From Erythrobacter aureus (GTDB lineage Bacteria > Pseudomonadota > Alphaproteobacteria > Sphingomonadales > Sphingomonadaceae): 64,000 nucleotides of DNA. Below are positions 55,753-63,551 of the stretch, one piece after another; positions within the stretch are counted from its first letter, which is position 1, and the number at the start of each line of letters is the position of its first letter. The notes beneath the pieces are model-generated. The model did not search any database. It saw only the letters and a program-made list of their open reading frames with translations, and was not told where the DNA came from. Where the stretch lies: positions 2,582,501 to 2,646,500 of the forward strand of contig NZ_CP031357.1 of NCBI RefSeq assembly GCF_003355455.1. The letters run 5' to 3'. Both the position numbers and the translations under genes were made by a program.

Positions 55753-56741
55753 GCACGGTCGGCGTTCTAGGAGCTGGTGCCTGGGGCACGGCGCTGGCGC
55801 AAATGCTCGCCAGCGACGGACGCGATGTACTGATCTGGGCGCGCGAGAAGGAGCTTGTCGAGGAGATCAATTCCGCGCACAGCAATTCGCTCTTCCTGCC
55901 CTCTGCCGCGCTCGCCGATACGGTACGGGCGACCGGTAACCTCGCCGATATGGCGCGACTCGACACGCTGCTGGTGGTGACGCCAGCGCAGCATATGGGC
56001 AGCGTCCTGGCCGATATGCCTGCGCATCCGCGCGACCTGGTCCTATGTTCGAAAGGGATCGAGGCGGGCACCGGGCGGCTGATGAACCATGCCGCGAAAT
56101 CCGCAGCACCGGATAGCGCGATTGCGGTGCTCTCCGGCCCGACCTTCGCGCATGAGGTGGCGGCTGGCCTGCCCACTGCGGTTACACTCGCTTGCGGGGA
56201 CGGCGAAGCGCAATGGGAGCGCCTTGCGCCGGTCATCGCCCGCCCGGCCTTCCGGCCCTATTATTCGGACGATGTGACCGGCGCGGAAATCGGTGGATCG
56301 GTCAAGAACGTGCTCGCCATCGCCTGCGGCGTGGTCGACGGCCTCGGACTCGGACAGAACGCGCGCGCAGCGCTGATCGCACGCGGCTATGCCGAAATGC
56401 TACGCTTCGGTGAGGCACTGGGTGCGCGGGCGGAGACGCTGGCGGGCCTGTGCGGCCTCGGCGATCTCGTGCTCACCTGCTCCTCGACTTCGAGCCGCAA
56501 TTTCTCGCTCGGCAAGGCATTGGGTGAAGGTCAGCGGGCCGAAGACCTCATGACAGACCGCCGCACCGTGGCCGAAGGCGCGCATACCGCGCCCGTGCTG
56601 GTCGAACTGGCCGCGCGCCATGCTGTCGCCATGCCGATCGTTACGGCGGTTTACGGCCTGCTCAAAGGCGATGCCCCGCGCGAGGTCGTATCCGGCCTCC
56701 TGTCGCGCCCGCTGCGCGCCGAACAGGGCAGCGCCGAGTGA
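55749..56741 (+). CDS. gpsA: Glycerol-3-phosphate dehydrogenase [NAD(P)+]
   Basis: 330 residues. VGVLGAGAWGTALAQMLA binds NAD(P); LSGPTFAHEVAAGLPTAVT, the catalytic Lys in GGSVKNVLAIACGVVDGLG, and CGLGDLVLTCSSTSSRNF are all typical. Makes sn-glycerol-3-phosphate for phospholipid synthesis. The stop overlaps the GTG start of the next gene, forming a three-gene unit with tsaD and a flippase. Confidence 0.96.
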   Translation: MSTVGVLGAGAWGTALAQMLASDGRDVLIWAREKELVEEINSAHSNSLFLPSAALADTVRATGNLADMARLDTLLVVTPAQHMGSVLADMPAHPRDLVLCSKGIEAGTGRLMNHAAKSAAPDSAIAVLSGPTFAHEVAAGLPTAVTLACGDGEAQWERLAPVIARPAFRPYYSDDVTGAEIGGSVKNVLAIACGVVDGLGLGQNARAALIARGYAEMLRFGEALGARAETLAGLCGLGDLVLTCSSTSSRNFSLGKALGEGQRAEDLMTDRRTVAEGAHTAPVLVELAARHAVAMPIVTAVYGLLKGDAPREVVSGLLSRPLRAEQGSAE

Positions 56742-58240
56742 CAGCGGAAAAACCGGACGAAGACCTTTCCGCCCTCGCCAAGGGCGGGCGGCAGAATTTC
56801 TTCGGCTTCATCCTCCGCCTCGTCGCACGCCTGCCGTTCCTATTCATCGCGGGACGTCTTTACGGACCGGACGCTTTGGGGCGTTTCGCCTCTGCATTGG
56901 TGGTGGTCGAACTGGTCGCACTGGTCTGTGCGATGGGCGAAAAGCGCGGCCTGGCGCAGCGCCTTTCCGATGGGGAAGAGAGCCATCCGGCCAATCTCGT
57001 TTATGATGGCATGTTCCTCGCGCTGCTGTTCTCCTCGCTGGCAGCGCTGTTTTTCTGGTTCGTCCCCGCCCCGCTATTCCCGAGCGGCGAATTCACCGAA
57101 CTGGACCGTTTCATCGTGCTGGCAATACCGGGCTATGCGCTGACCGAGATTGTCCTCGCCGCGCAGGCCTATCGCTACGATATCGCGACGACGGTGCGCG
57201 CGCGAGCGGTGGTCGAACCCTGGACCATCTCGATCATGGCCGGGGTGTTCTTCTTCATACCCGGCATCAGCGATTCCGGGCTCGCTATGGCTTATCTCGC
57301 CTCGATCTATGCTGGGCTGGCGACCGGGCTGTGGTCCTTCTTCCGCAGCTATGGTCCGCCCAAGGCATGGCGCCTCCACCCCGTCTACATGGGCAAGATG
57401 ACCGTGCGCGCCTTACCGCTGGCCACGGCCGATGCGATCGAATGGGGCACACGGCGCGTCGATATCTTCATCCTCGGCCTGTTTGCCGCGCCGGCCGCTG
57501 TGGGCGTCTACTACATCGCCCAGCAGGTCGCGAGCCTGCCACAGAAGCTCAAGACCAGCTTCGAGCCGATCCTCGGCCCCGTCATCACCAAGAACCTCAA
57601 GACCAAGAATTACGAGGCAATCGCCAAGCAGATCTGCCAGGTCGGTTTCTGGATCGTCGCGATGCAGGCGGGGATTGCGCTCGCGCTCGGCGTGCCGGGC
57701 GAGGCGGTCATGGGCCTTGTCGGGCCGGAATTCGTCGGCGGCACCGGTGCGCTCGCCTTCCTGCTTATTGCGGAGGTCGTCGCGGCGACGGCGGTCGTGT
57801 CCGAAGCCGTGCTCGTCTATGTCGCGCGGGTGCGTAATCTATGGATATCGATCGGCACAATCGCGCTCCAGGCAGTGCTGACCGTGGTCCTGATCGAAGC
57901 AATGGTACGCGGCGGCTACGGCGAACCCTACAAGGCAGCGGCGGCGGCGATCGCGCTGATGCTGGCGCTCGGCACAGCCAGCCTCGTGAAAGCCCTCATG
58001 CTTTCGAAGTTCCTCGGCCACACGATCAACACCTTCCGCTGGCCACTGGTCTGGGCGGTGCCCCCGGCAGTGCTGGTCGGCTGGCTGGCAACCCGATTGC
58101 CCGAATGGGCTGAGCTGATCTTGGGCGTTCCGGCGATCCTGGCCGTCTATGGCTACATTATCTGGACACGCGGCTTCGGGCCGGAGGATCGGGTGCTGTT
58201 CCGCCGTAATCTCGACAAGGACGAACCGACCCGGAAATGA
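56738..58240 (+). CDS. Polysaccharide/lipid flippase of the MOP (Wzx/MurJ-like) superfamily
   Basis: 500 residues with about 12-14 helices (for example LLFSSLAALFFWFVPAPLFP and VWAVPPAVLVGWLATRLPEW). The N-terminal GGRQNFFGFILRLVARLPFL and the repeated two-bundle pattern fit O-antigen/polysaccharide flippases. The GTG at 56738 overlaps the gpsA stop (GTGA). Substrate unknown; there are no glycosyltransferase genes beside it. Confidence 0.82.
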   Translation: MTAEKPDEDLSALAKGGRQNFFGFILRLVARLPFLFIAGRLYGPDALGRFASALVVVELVALVCAMGEKRGLAQRLSDGEESHPANLVYDGMFLALLFSSLAALFFWFVPAPLFPSGEFTELDRFIVLAIPGYALTEIVLAAQAYRYDIATTVRARAVVEPWTISIMAGVFFFIPGISDSGLAMAYLASIYAGLATGLWSFFRSYGPPKAWRLHPVYMGKMTVRALPLATADAIEWGTRRVDIFILGLFAAPAAVGVYYIAQQVASLPQKLKTSFEPILGPVITKNLKTKNYEAIAKQICQVGFWIVAMQAGIALALGVPGEAVMGLVGPEFVGGTGALAFLLIAEVVAATAVVSEAVLVYVARVRNLWISIGTIALQAVLTVVLIEAMVRGGYGEPYKAAAAAIALMLALGTASLVKALMLSKFLGHTINTFRWPLVWAVPPAVLVGWLATRLPEWAELILGVPAILAVYGYIIWTRGFGPEDRVLFRRNLDKDEPTRK

Positions 58241-58329
58241 TCGGATCGTCGCATGTGCGGCGCGTTCAGTCGGCATTCACCGCCCGGTGAAGTAACTCTG
58301 AATCATCGGAATATCGGGGAGGACTGCCC

Positions 58330-58533
58330 ATGCGTTTCGCCACATTTACTGTCACTTGCGCCGCTGCTGCATTGCTTGCCGGGTGTGCCTCGCAGCAAGG
58401 GGGCGAGGAAATTGTCCTGACCGGCTCGAAGGCCGAAACCTCGGATAATGGACGGGTCCCGCCGCCGCCGCCCCCCCTCCTCCTCCGCCCCCGCCAGCTT
58501 ACAGCCTCGCAACGCCGGCCCCCATGGTCGTAA
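58330..58533 (+). pseudogene. Lipoprotein leader of the VWA protein, out of frame with the rest
   Basis: The frame begins MRFATFTVTCAAAALLAGCA, a clean lipoprotein signal with a lipobox Cys, then GEEIVLTGSKAETSDNGRVP and a proline run. At the C7 tract it enters the wrong frame and stops at TAA after 67 residues. With one more C it would continue PPPPPPAYSLATPAPMVV and join the VWA frame at 58524. ATCGGGGAGGAC lies just upstream, so translation starts here. Confidence 0.75.
58471..58477. repeat. C7 tract within a proline-codon repeat, site of a frame change
   Basis: Seven C lie between a (CCG)4 run and a (TCC)3 run. Eight C (or five) would restore one frame through the lipoprotein leader and the VWA domain. 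The tract is the likely place of slippage or of a sequence error. Confidence 0.8.
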
Positions 58534-60029
58534 CGGGCTCGCGCGTTGACGCGGAAGCTGCCGCGGCGCCCGAACAGGGTGAAACCGCCGACAGCAGCTA
58601 TCGCTATTTCCCGCCGGTCTTCGTGCCGTCACCGCCCAGCCGCGATCAATATGACGGCGAGGAAGTCTCTTCGGTGAAGGTCGTCGCCAATGAACCGGTT
58701 TCGACCTTCTCGGTCGATGTCGACACGGGCGCCTACACCAATGCGCGCCGCTTCATTTCCGAAGGCCAGTTGCCGCCCAAGGGAGCCGTGCGGACCGAGG
58801 AATTCGTCAACTACTTCCGCTACGATTACGGTCGGCCGGACAGCGTATCGCAGCCCTTCACAGTGAATACCGATGTCGCGGTGACACCATGGAATTCGAA
58901 CTCGCGGCTCGTGCGGATCGGGCTTGCGGGATACGAAATGCCCGCGCAGGAGCGCCCCCCGGCCAACCTCGTCTTCCTGCTCGACGTGTCGGGTTCGATG
59001 GCGAGCCGGGACAAGCTGCCGCTGGTAAAGACCGCGATGCGCCAGCTTGCGGGCCAACTGACCAAACAGGATCGCGTCTCGATAGTCGTCTATGCCGGCG
59101 CGGCGGGCCTCGTGCTGGAGCCGACCAATGACGAGCGCAAGATCAAGGACGCGCTGAACCAGCTCGAGGCAGGCGGGTCTACAGCGGGCGGCGCGGGGAT
59201 CGAACTTGCCTATCGTGTGGCGGAAGCGAACAGAATTAAAGGCGGCGTAAACCGGGTAATCCTGGCGACGGATGGCGATTTCAACGTCGGCACTTCCGAT
59301 CGGGAATCGCTGGTCGAGTTGATTGAGAAGAAGCGCGAAACCGGCATCACCCTTTCAGTGCTCGGCTTCGGACGCGGCAATCTGAACGATGCGATGATGG
59401 AGCAGGTCGCCAATAACGGGAACGGCAACTATTCCTACATCGACAGCGCGCTGGAGGCGCGCAAGGTACTCGGCGATGAGATGGGTGCGACGCTGTTCAC
59501 CATCGCCAAGGACGTGAAGATCCAGGTCGAATTCAACCCGGCGGTGGTCAGCCAGTACCGCCTCGTCGGCTACGAGAATCGCATTTTGCGCGAACAGGAT
59601 TTCGACAATGATGCGGTCGATGCGGGCGATATCGGTGCGGGCCATCAGGTCACCGCGATCTACGAGGTCGTTCCGGTCGGTGCCAAGGGCTGGATCTCGA
59701 CGCGCCGGTACGAGGACAAGCCCGATACGCGCGCTACCGAGCTGGCGGCCGAAGCGGCCTATGTCAAACTGCGCTACAAACTGCCTGGTGGCGACAAATC
59801 GACGCTGCTGACCCACTCGCTGCCCGCATCGGCACTGCGCACCACTCGCGCACCGACCGGCGATTTCGCCTTCGCCAGTGCGGTCGCCGCCTTCGGACAG
59901 AAGCTGCGTGGCGATGCCTTGCTAGCGGATTTTTCCTATCCGCAAATTGCCGCGCTGGCCGGGAAGCAGAGCAATTTCTGGCGGCAGGAGTTCATCCAGC
60001 TGGTGCAGACTGCGGACGGGCTTGAATAG
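58524..60029 (+). CDS. VWA domain protein (YfbK-like), lacking its own signal as read here
   Basis: 501 residues from the ATG at 58524. N-terminal region EPVSTFSVDVDTGAYTNARR with RTEEFVNYFRYDY (the VWF-like N-terminal domain of YfbK), then a VWA domain with the metal site DVSGSMASRDK and LATDGDFNVGTS, and a C-terminal DUF3520-type region (PGGDKSTLLTHSLPASAL). Normally a lipoprotein or periplasmic protein. Here the signal lies 190 bases upstream in another frame (58330-58533), so as written only a cytoplasmic form could be made. Confidence 0.85.
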   Translation: MVVTGSRVDAEAAAAPEQGETADSSYRYFPPVFVPSPPSRDQYDGEEVSSVKVVANEPVSTFSVDVDTGAYTNARRFISEGQLPPKGAVRTEEFVNYFRYDYGRPDSVSQPFTVNTDVAVTPWNSNSRLVRIGLAGYEMPAQERPPANLVFLLDVSGSMASRDKLPLVKTAMRQLAGQLTKQDRVSIVVYAGAAGLVLEPTNDERKIKDALNQLEAGGSTAGGAGIELAYRVAEANRIKGGVNRVILATDGDFNVGTSDRESLVELIEKKRETGITLSVLGFGRGNLNDAMMEQVANNGNGNYSYIDSALEARKVLGDEMGATLFTIAKDVKIQVEFNPAVVSQYRLVGYENRILREQDFDNDAVDAGDIGAGHQVTAIYEVVPVGAKGWISTRRYEDKPDTRATELAAEAAYVKLRYKLPGGDKSTLLTHSLPASALRTTRAPTGDFAFASAVAAFGQKLRGDALLADFSYPQIAALAGKQSNFWRQEFIQLVQTADGLE

Positions 60030-60071
60030 TCCGCTTGGCAGGCGGGTCGACACACGGCTAAAGCCCGTGTC

Positions 60072-60812
60072 ATGCCGATCCGCCCCTCGCTCGCCATTTT
60101 CACAGGAGCCGCGTTGACCGTGGCCAGCGCCTATCTGCTGGCCGAGCCCGTAGCCCCCGGTTTCATCGAGCGACTGGAACGGGACACCGCCGCCGCCATA
60201 GTGGAAGCGGGCGGAAGCGGTGTGACTGCACGGTTTGCCAACGTCACGGGATGGCCCTCGCGCCACCCGTTGCTGAGCGGGGGCGAGCGGCTCGACGAAA
60301 AGACACGCGCCCGGATCGCGCGAGCCGTCTACAATGTTCCGGGCGTCGGCGGCATCGTCTGGAGCGACGGAACCGCTCGTGCCGAAAGCGATGAGCCGAC
60401 GTATCAGCCGCTGCATTGCCAGGAAGACGTCGAAGGCCTGCTACGTACCCGTTCGATCCGGTTCGAAGAGGCAAGCAGCGCGATACTTCCTGCGAGCCGT
60501 ATGCTGCTCGATGAGGTCGCCGATGCGCTGCGCCCCTGTCTCGGCTCGATCATCGCGATCACCGGCCATACGGATCAATCGGGTCCGGAGCCCGGCAACA
60601 TCGCCCTGAGCATGGAGCGTGCGCGCGCCGTGCGCGAGGCACTGGTGCGCCGGGGGATCCCCCGCGACGGCTTGCGCGCGAGCGGCGTCGGGTCAAGCCA
60701 GCCGGTCGAAGGGCTCGCCCCTACCGATCCGGCCAATCGCCGCATCGAATTCTCGGTCATCCGCACCGAACCGCTTCGCCCCACACCCGTCGACACGCCG
60801 GGAGCGCGTTGA
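60072..60812 (+). CDS. OmpA-family protein
   Basis: 246 residues. An N-terminal signal/anchor (SLAIFTGAALTVASAYLLAE), a region with BON-like features (AAAIVEAGGSGVTARFANVT), and a C-terminal OmpA domain (IRFEEASSAILPASRMLLDE, IAITGHTDQSGPEPGN, LSMERARAVREALVRRGIP and NRRIEF) that binds peptidoglycan. It starts a run of three closely spaced genes. Confidence 0.85.
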   Translation: MPIRPSLAIFTGAALTVASAYLLAEPVAPGFIERLERDTAAAIVEAGGSGVTARFANVTGWPSRHPLLSGGERLDEKTRARIARAVYNVPGVGGIVWSDGTARAESDEPTYQPLHCQEDVEGLLRTRSIRFEEASSAILPASRMLLDEVADALRPCLGSIIAITGHTDQSGPEPGNIALSMERARAVREALVRRGIPRDGLRASGVGSSQPVEGLAPTDPANRRIEFSVIRTEPLRPTPVDTPGAR

Positions 60813-60813
60813 C

Positions 60814-60918
60814 ATGCCTCTATGGTTCGAACTCGCCGCTCTGATGCTTGTCGCCTATATCGCGGGGATCGGTATCGGATGGGCCTTGTGGGGCCGCCAC
60901 GACACAGACAAGGAATAA
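60814..60918 (+). CDS. 34-residue single-helix membrane microprotein
   Basis: Begins MPLWFELAALMLVAYIAG, continues with a GxGxxW pattern (IGIGWALWGRHDTDKE) and ends in a charged tail. The ATG is one base after the OmpA stop, and the TAA is three bases before the next ATG, so the reading frame fits an operon. It is probably a one-helix inner-membrane peptide. Family unknown. Confidence 0.65.
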   Translation: MPLWFELAALMLVAYIAGIGIGWALWGRHDTDKE

Positions 60919-60921
60919 CGC

Positions 60922-61398
60922 ATGAGCGAACTGCTCCAGATATATTGGCCGCTGATCGTCGCCGCGCTGGTTCTCGGCGTGGCCATTGCCTGGTATGTTT
61001 TCAACGCCTCCCGCAAGACGCGTGTGACAGGCACGAGCCGCGATGTGCTGGACGAAGGCGCCGCTCCCGCAGAACGCAACAAGGCGCTGATCGACAGCGC
61101 ACCGGCAGCGACACCGATGCAACCCGCCGTCGGTGCCGCCATCCAGCCGGATGCGAGCGGCGATGACCTGACACGGATCAAGGGCCTCGGGCCGAAGCTG
61201 GCAGCAACCCTGCGCGATCTGGGCGTCACCACCTTTGCGCAGATCGCTGCCTGGGACGAAGCCGGGATCGACCGGATCGACAGCCAGCTCGGCCGCTTTC
61301 AGGGACGCATTCGGCGCGACGACTGGGTCGGCCAGGCGCAGTTACTCGCGCAAGGAGACGACGCCGGTTTTGCCGAACGTTACGGCAAATTGTCATAA
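60922..61398 (+). CDS. Membrane-anchored helix-hairpin-helix protein
   Basis: 158 residues. One N-terminal helix (IYWPLIVAALVLGVAIAWYV), a flexible Ala/Pro linker, and a C-terminal helix-hairpin-helix-like domain (DDLTRIKGLGPKLAATLRDL, then LGVTTFAQIAAWDEAGID). KGLGPK is the DNA-binding hairpin signature. AAGGAA lies six bases before the ATG. Such domains occur in COG3743-like proteins. Contact with DNA at the membrane is possible but inferred. Confidence 0.78.
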   Translation: MSELLQIYWPLIVAALVLGVAIAWYVFNASRKTRVTGTSRDVLDEGAAPAERNKALIDSAPAATPMQPAVGAAIQPDASGDDLTRIKGLGPKLAATLRDLGVTTFAQIAAWDEAGIDRIDSQLGRFQGRIRRDDWVGQAQLLAQGDDAGFAERYGKLS

Positions 61399-61462
61399 CT
61401 CGCGGAACCGATCCCGGATTACGGTTTTCCCTTAGATGGGTCGGCATAAGAGGAGAGCCAGG

Positions 61463-61825
61463 ATGGGGCAGCCTTTGCGTGTGCTCGTCGCCGAAGACGA
61501 GCTGATTGTAGGATACGACCTTTGCGACACGGTGGCCGAGGCCGGGTATCTGGTCGAAGGTCCGTATGACGATCTATCTTCAGCAATGCTCGCTTATCAG
61601 AAGGCCAAGCCCGATATCGCTATCCTTGATGTGCAATTGGGCGATGGTATCGTCTATCCGCTCGCCGAACAGATGATGGCGGAAGACGTCCCGGTCATCT
61701 TCCATTCGGGTCAGCTCACTCCCGACGAGGTTGCCGAGCGCTTCCCGCGGGCACAGGCGTTGTCCAAACCCTGCCCTCCGGCAGCGGTGATCGAATCCGT
61801 CCAGCGGGCAGCCGCGCACGGTTGA
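61463..61825 (+). CDS. Stand-alone response regulator receiver
   Basis: 120 residues, a single receiver domain with all key residues: acidic pair in VLVAEDELIVG, acceptor Asp in DIAILDVQLGDG, and Lys in ALSKPCPP. AGGAGA lies six bases before the ATG at 61463. No output domain, so it must act on a partner (DivK/CheY-like). No kinase gene is nearby. Confidence 0.87.
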   Translation: MGQPLRVLVAEDELIVGYDLCDTVAEAGYLVEGPYDDLSSAMLAYQKAKPDIAILDVQLGDGIVYPLAEQMMAEDVPVIFHSGQLTPDEVAERFPRAQALSKPCPPAAVIESVQRAAAHG

Positions 61826-61904
61826 TCGCGCTTTCCGGGACGCTGCCGGAACTTCGGATTGCCACGATCCATTCCCTGGGTGAACCTCAAGGAAAGGAAA
61901 TCGC

Positions 61905-62291
61905 ATGTCGCTTCAAAAAATGGTCGCCGCCCACCCGCAGGTCGATGACGAGACCGAAGGCCTGATCCTCGCCGCACGGCATGCCATGCTGTGTTCGCTG
62001 TTCTGCACGAGCTGCGCCGATGCCTGTGTGGCCGAGGGTATGGATATGGCGCAGTGCGTCCGCACCTGCCTCGACTGCGCCGATATCTGCGCCGCCACCG
62101 CGCGACTGGCCGTGCGTCGCACCGCGCAGAATATCGATGTTCTGCGCAGCCAGCTCGAAACCTGCATCACGGCCTGCGAGACTTGTGCAGCAGAATGCGA
62201 AGGCCATGACAATCCACACTGTCAGCTTTGCGCGAAGATGTGCCGCGAATGCGCCGACGATTGCCGCAAGGCCCTGCCGGATGTGAAGTGA
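61905..62291 (+). CDS. Four-helix-bundle copper-binding protein (Csp-like)
   Basis: 128 residues with 17 Cys, spaced as CxxxCxxCxxxC along each helix (SLFCTSCADAC, CVRTCLDCADIC, CITACETCAAEC and CAKMCRECADDC). This is the pattern of copper-storage proteins, in which Cys line the core of a four-helix bundle and hold many Cu(I) ions. No signal peptide is visible, so it is the cytosolic (Csp3-like) kind. TCAAGGAAAGGA precedes the ATG. Confidence 0.87.
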   Translation: MSLQKMVAAHPQVDDETEGLILAARHAMLCSLFCTSCADACVAEGMDMAQCVRTCLDCADICAATARLAVRRTAQNIDVLRSQLETCITACETCAAECEGHDNPHCQLCAKMCRECADDCRKALPDVK

Positions 62292-62366
62292 CGGCGCCCA
62301 CGGGCACGCCCCCTTGCCCCGCGCCCGCAAGCCTGCCATCGGCTGGATCGTAACAAAGGAGACAAC

Positions 62367-63551
62367 ATGGCCGGAATGGTGCCCTTCGCCTGGGACGATC
62401 CCTTCAATCTCGACGACCAGCTGACCGAGGACGAGCGGATGATCCGCGACGCCGCGCACGCCTTTGCACAGGGCGAATTGCAGCCGCGAGTGATCGAGAA
62501 TTTCAGCAAGGAAGTCGACGATCCCGAACTGTTCCCGATGATGGGCGAAGCTGGCCTGTTGGGCGCGACCGTGCCCGAGGAATATGGCGGCGCAGGTGCA
62601 AGCTATGTCGCCTACGGCTTGATCGCGCGCGAGATCGAACGGGTCGATAGCGGCTACCGATCGATGGCCTCGGTCCAGTCCAGCCTCGTGATGTATCCGA
62701 TCCATGCCTATGGCTCGGAAGAACAGCGTAAAAAATACCTGCCCGGTCTGGCCAGCGGCCAACTGATCGGTTGCTTCGGCCTGACCGAGCCTGACGCCGG
62801 CAGCGATCCGGGCGGGATGAAGACCACTGCCAAGAAGGTCGAAGGCGGCTATGTCATCTCCGGATCCAAGACGTGGATCTCGAACGCGCCCTTTGCCGAT
62901 GTCTTCGTGGTCTGGGCGAAGAGCGATGCGCATGGCGGCGGCATTCGCGGTTTCGTGCTCGAAAAGGGTATGAAGGGCCTGTCCGCGCCCAAGATCGAAG
63001 GCAAGCTGTCCTTGCGCGCTTCGACCACCGGCATGATCGTGATGGACGAAGTGGAAGTCGGCGATGATGCCCTGTTGCCAGAAGTGCAGGGTCTCAAAGG
63101 CCCGTTCGGCTGCCTCAACCGCGCGCGTTACGGCATTAGCTGGGGCGCGATGGGCGCCGCCGAATTCTGCCTCCACGCCGCGCGGCAATATGGCCTCGAC
63201 CGGCATCAGTTCGGTGTGCCGCTCGCGTCGAAGCAGCTTTACCAATTGAAGCTGGCCGACATGATCACCGAGATTTCGCTCGGCCTGCAATCCTCCTTGC
63301 GCGTCGGACGGCTGATGGATGAAGGCAAGTTCGCCCCCGAGATGATCTCCATCGTCAAGCGCAACAATGTCGGCAAGGCATTGGATATCGCCCGCAAGTC
63401 GCGCGACATGCATGGCGGCAACGGCATTTCGGAAGAATACCAGGTCATCCGCCACATGGTGAACCTGGAGACGGTCAACACCTATGAAGGCACGCACGAC
63501 GTCCATGCGCTGATCCTGGGCCGGGCGATCACCGGGATCGCCGCGTTTTGA
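62367..63551 (+). CDS. gcdH: Glutaryl-CoA dehydrogenase-like acyl-CoA dehydrogenase
   Basis: 394 residues. FAD-binding CFGLTEPDAGSDPGGMKTTA, GSKTWISNAPFADVFVVWAK, and the catalytic Glu in NTYEGTHDVHALILG. The region RVDSGYRSMASVQSSLVMYP is characteristic of glutaryl-CoA dehydrogenase (lysine/tryptophan breakdown) and sets it apart from short-chain enzymes. CAAAGGAGAC lies before the ATG at 62367. It overlaps the start of the following isomerase gene. Confidence 0.88.
   Translation: MAGMVPFAWDDPFNLDDQLTEDERMIRDAAHAFAQGELQPRVIENFSKEVDDPELFPMMGEAGLLGATVPEEYGGAGASYVAYGLIAREIERVDSGYRSMASVQSSLVMYPIHAYGSEEQRKKYLPGLASGQLIGCFGLTEPDAGSDPGGMKTTAKKVEGGYVISGSKTWISNAPFADVFVVWAKSDAHGGGIRGFVLEKGMKGLSAPKIEGKLSLRASTTGMIVMDEVEVGDDALLPEVQGLKGPFGCLNRARYGISWGAMGAAEFCLHAARQYGLDRHQFGVPLASKQLYQLKLADMITEISLGLQSSLRVGRLMDEGKFAPEMISIVKRNNVGKALDIARKSRDMHGGNGISEEYQVIRHMVNLETVNTYEGTHDVHALILGRAITGIAAF

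Noticed and set aside
61887..63506. 539-codon minus-strand frame opposite the Csp-like and gcdH genes
   Set aside because: Both plus-strand genes are well supported by motifs; the minus frame is an antisense shadow.
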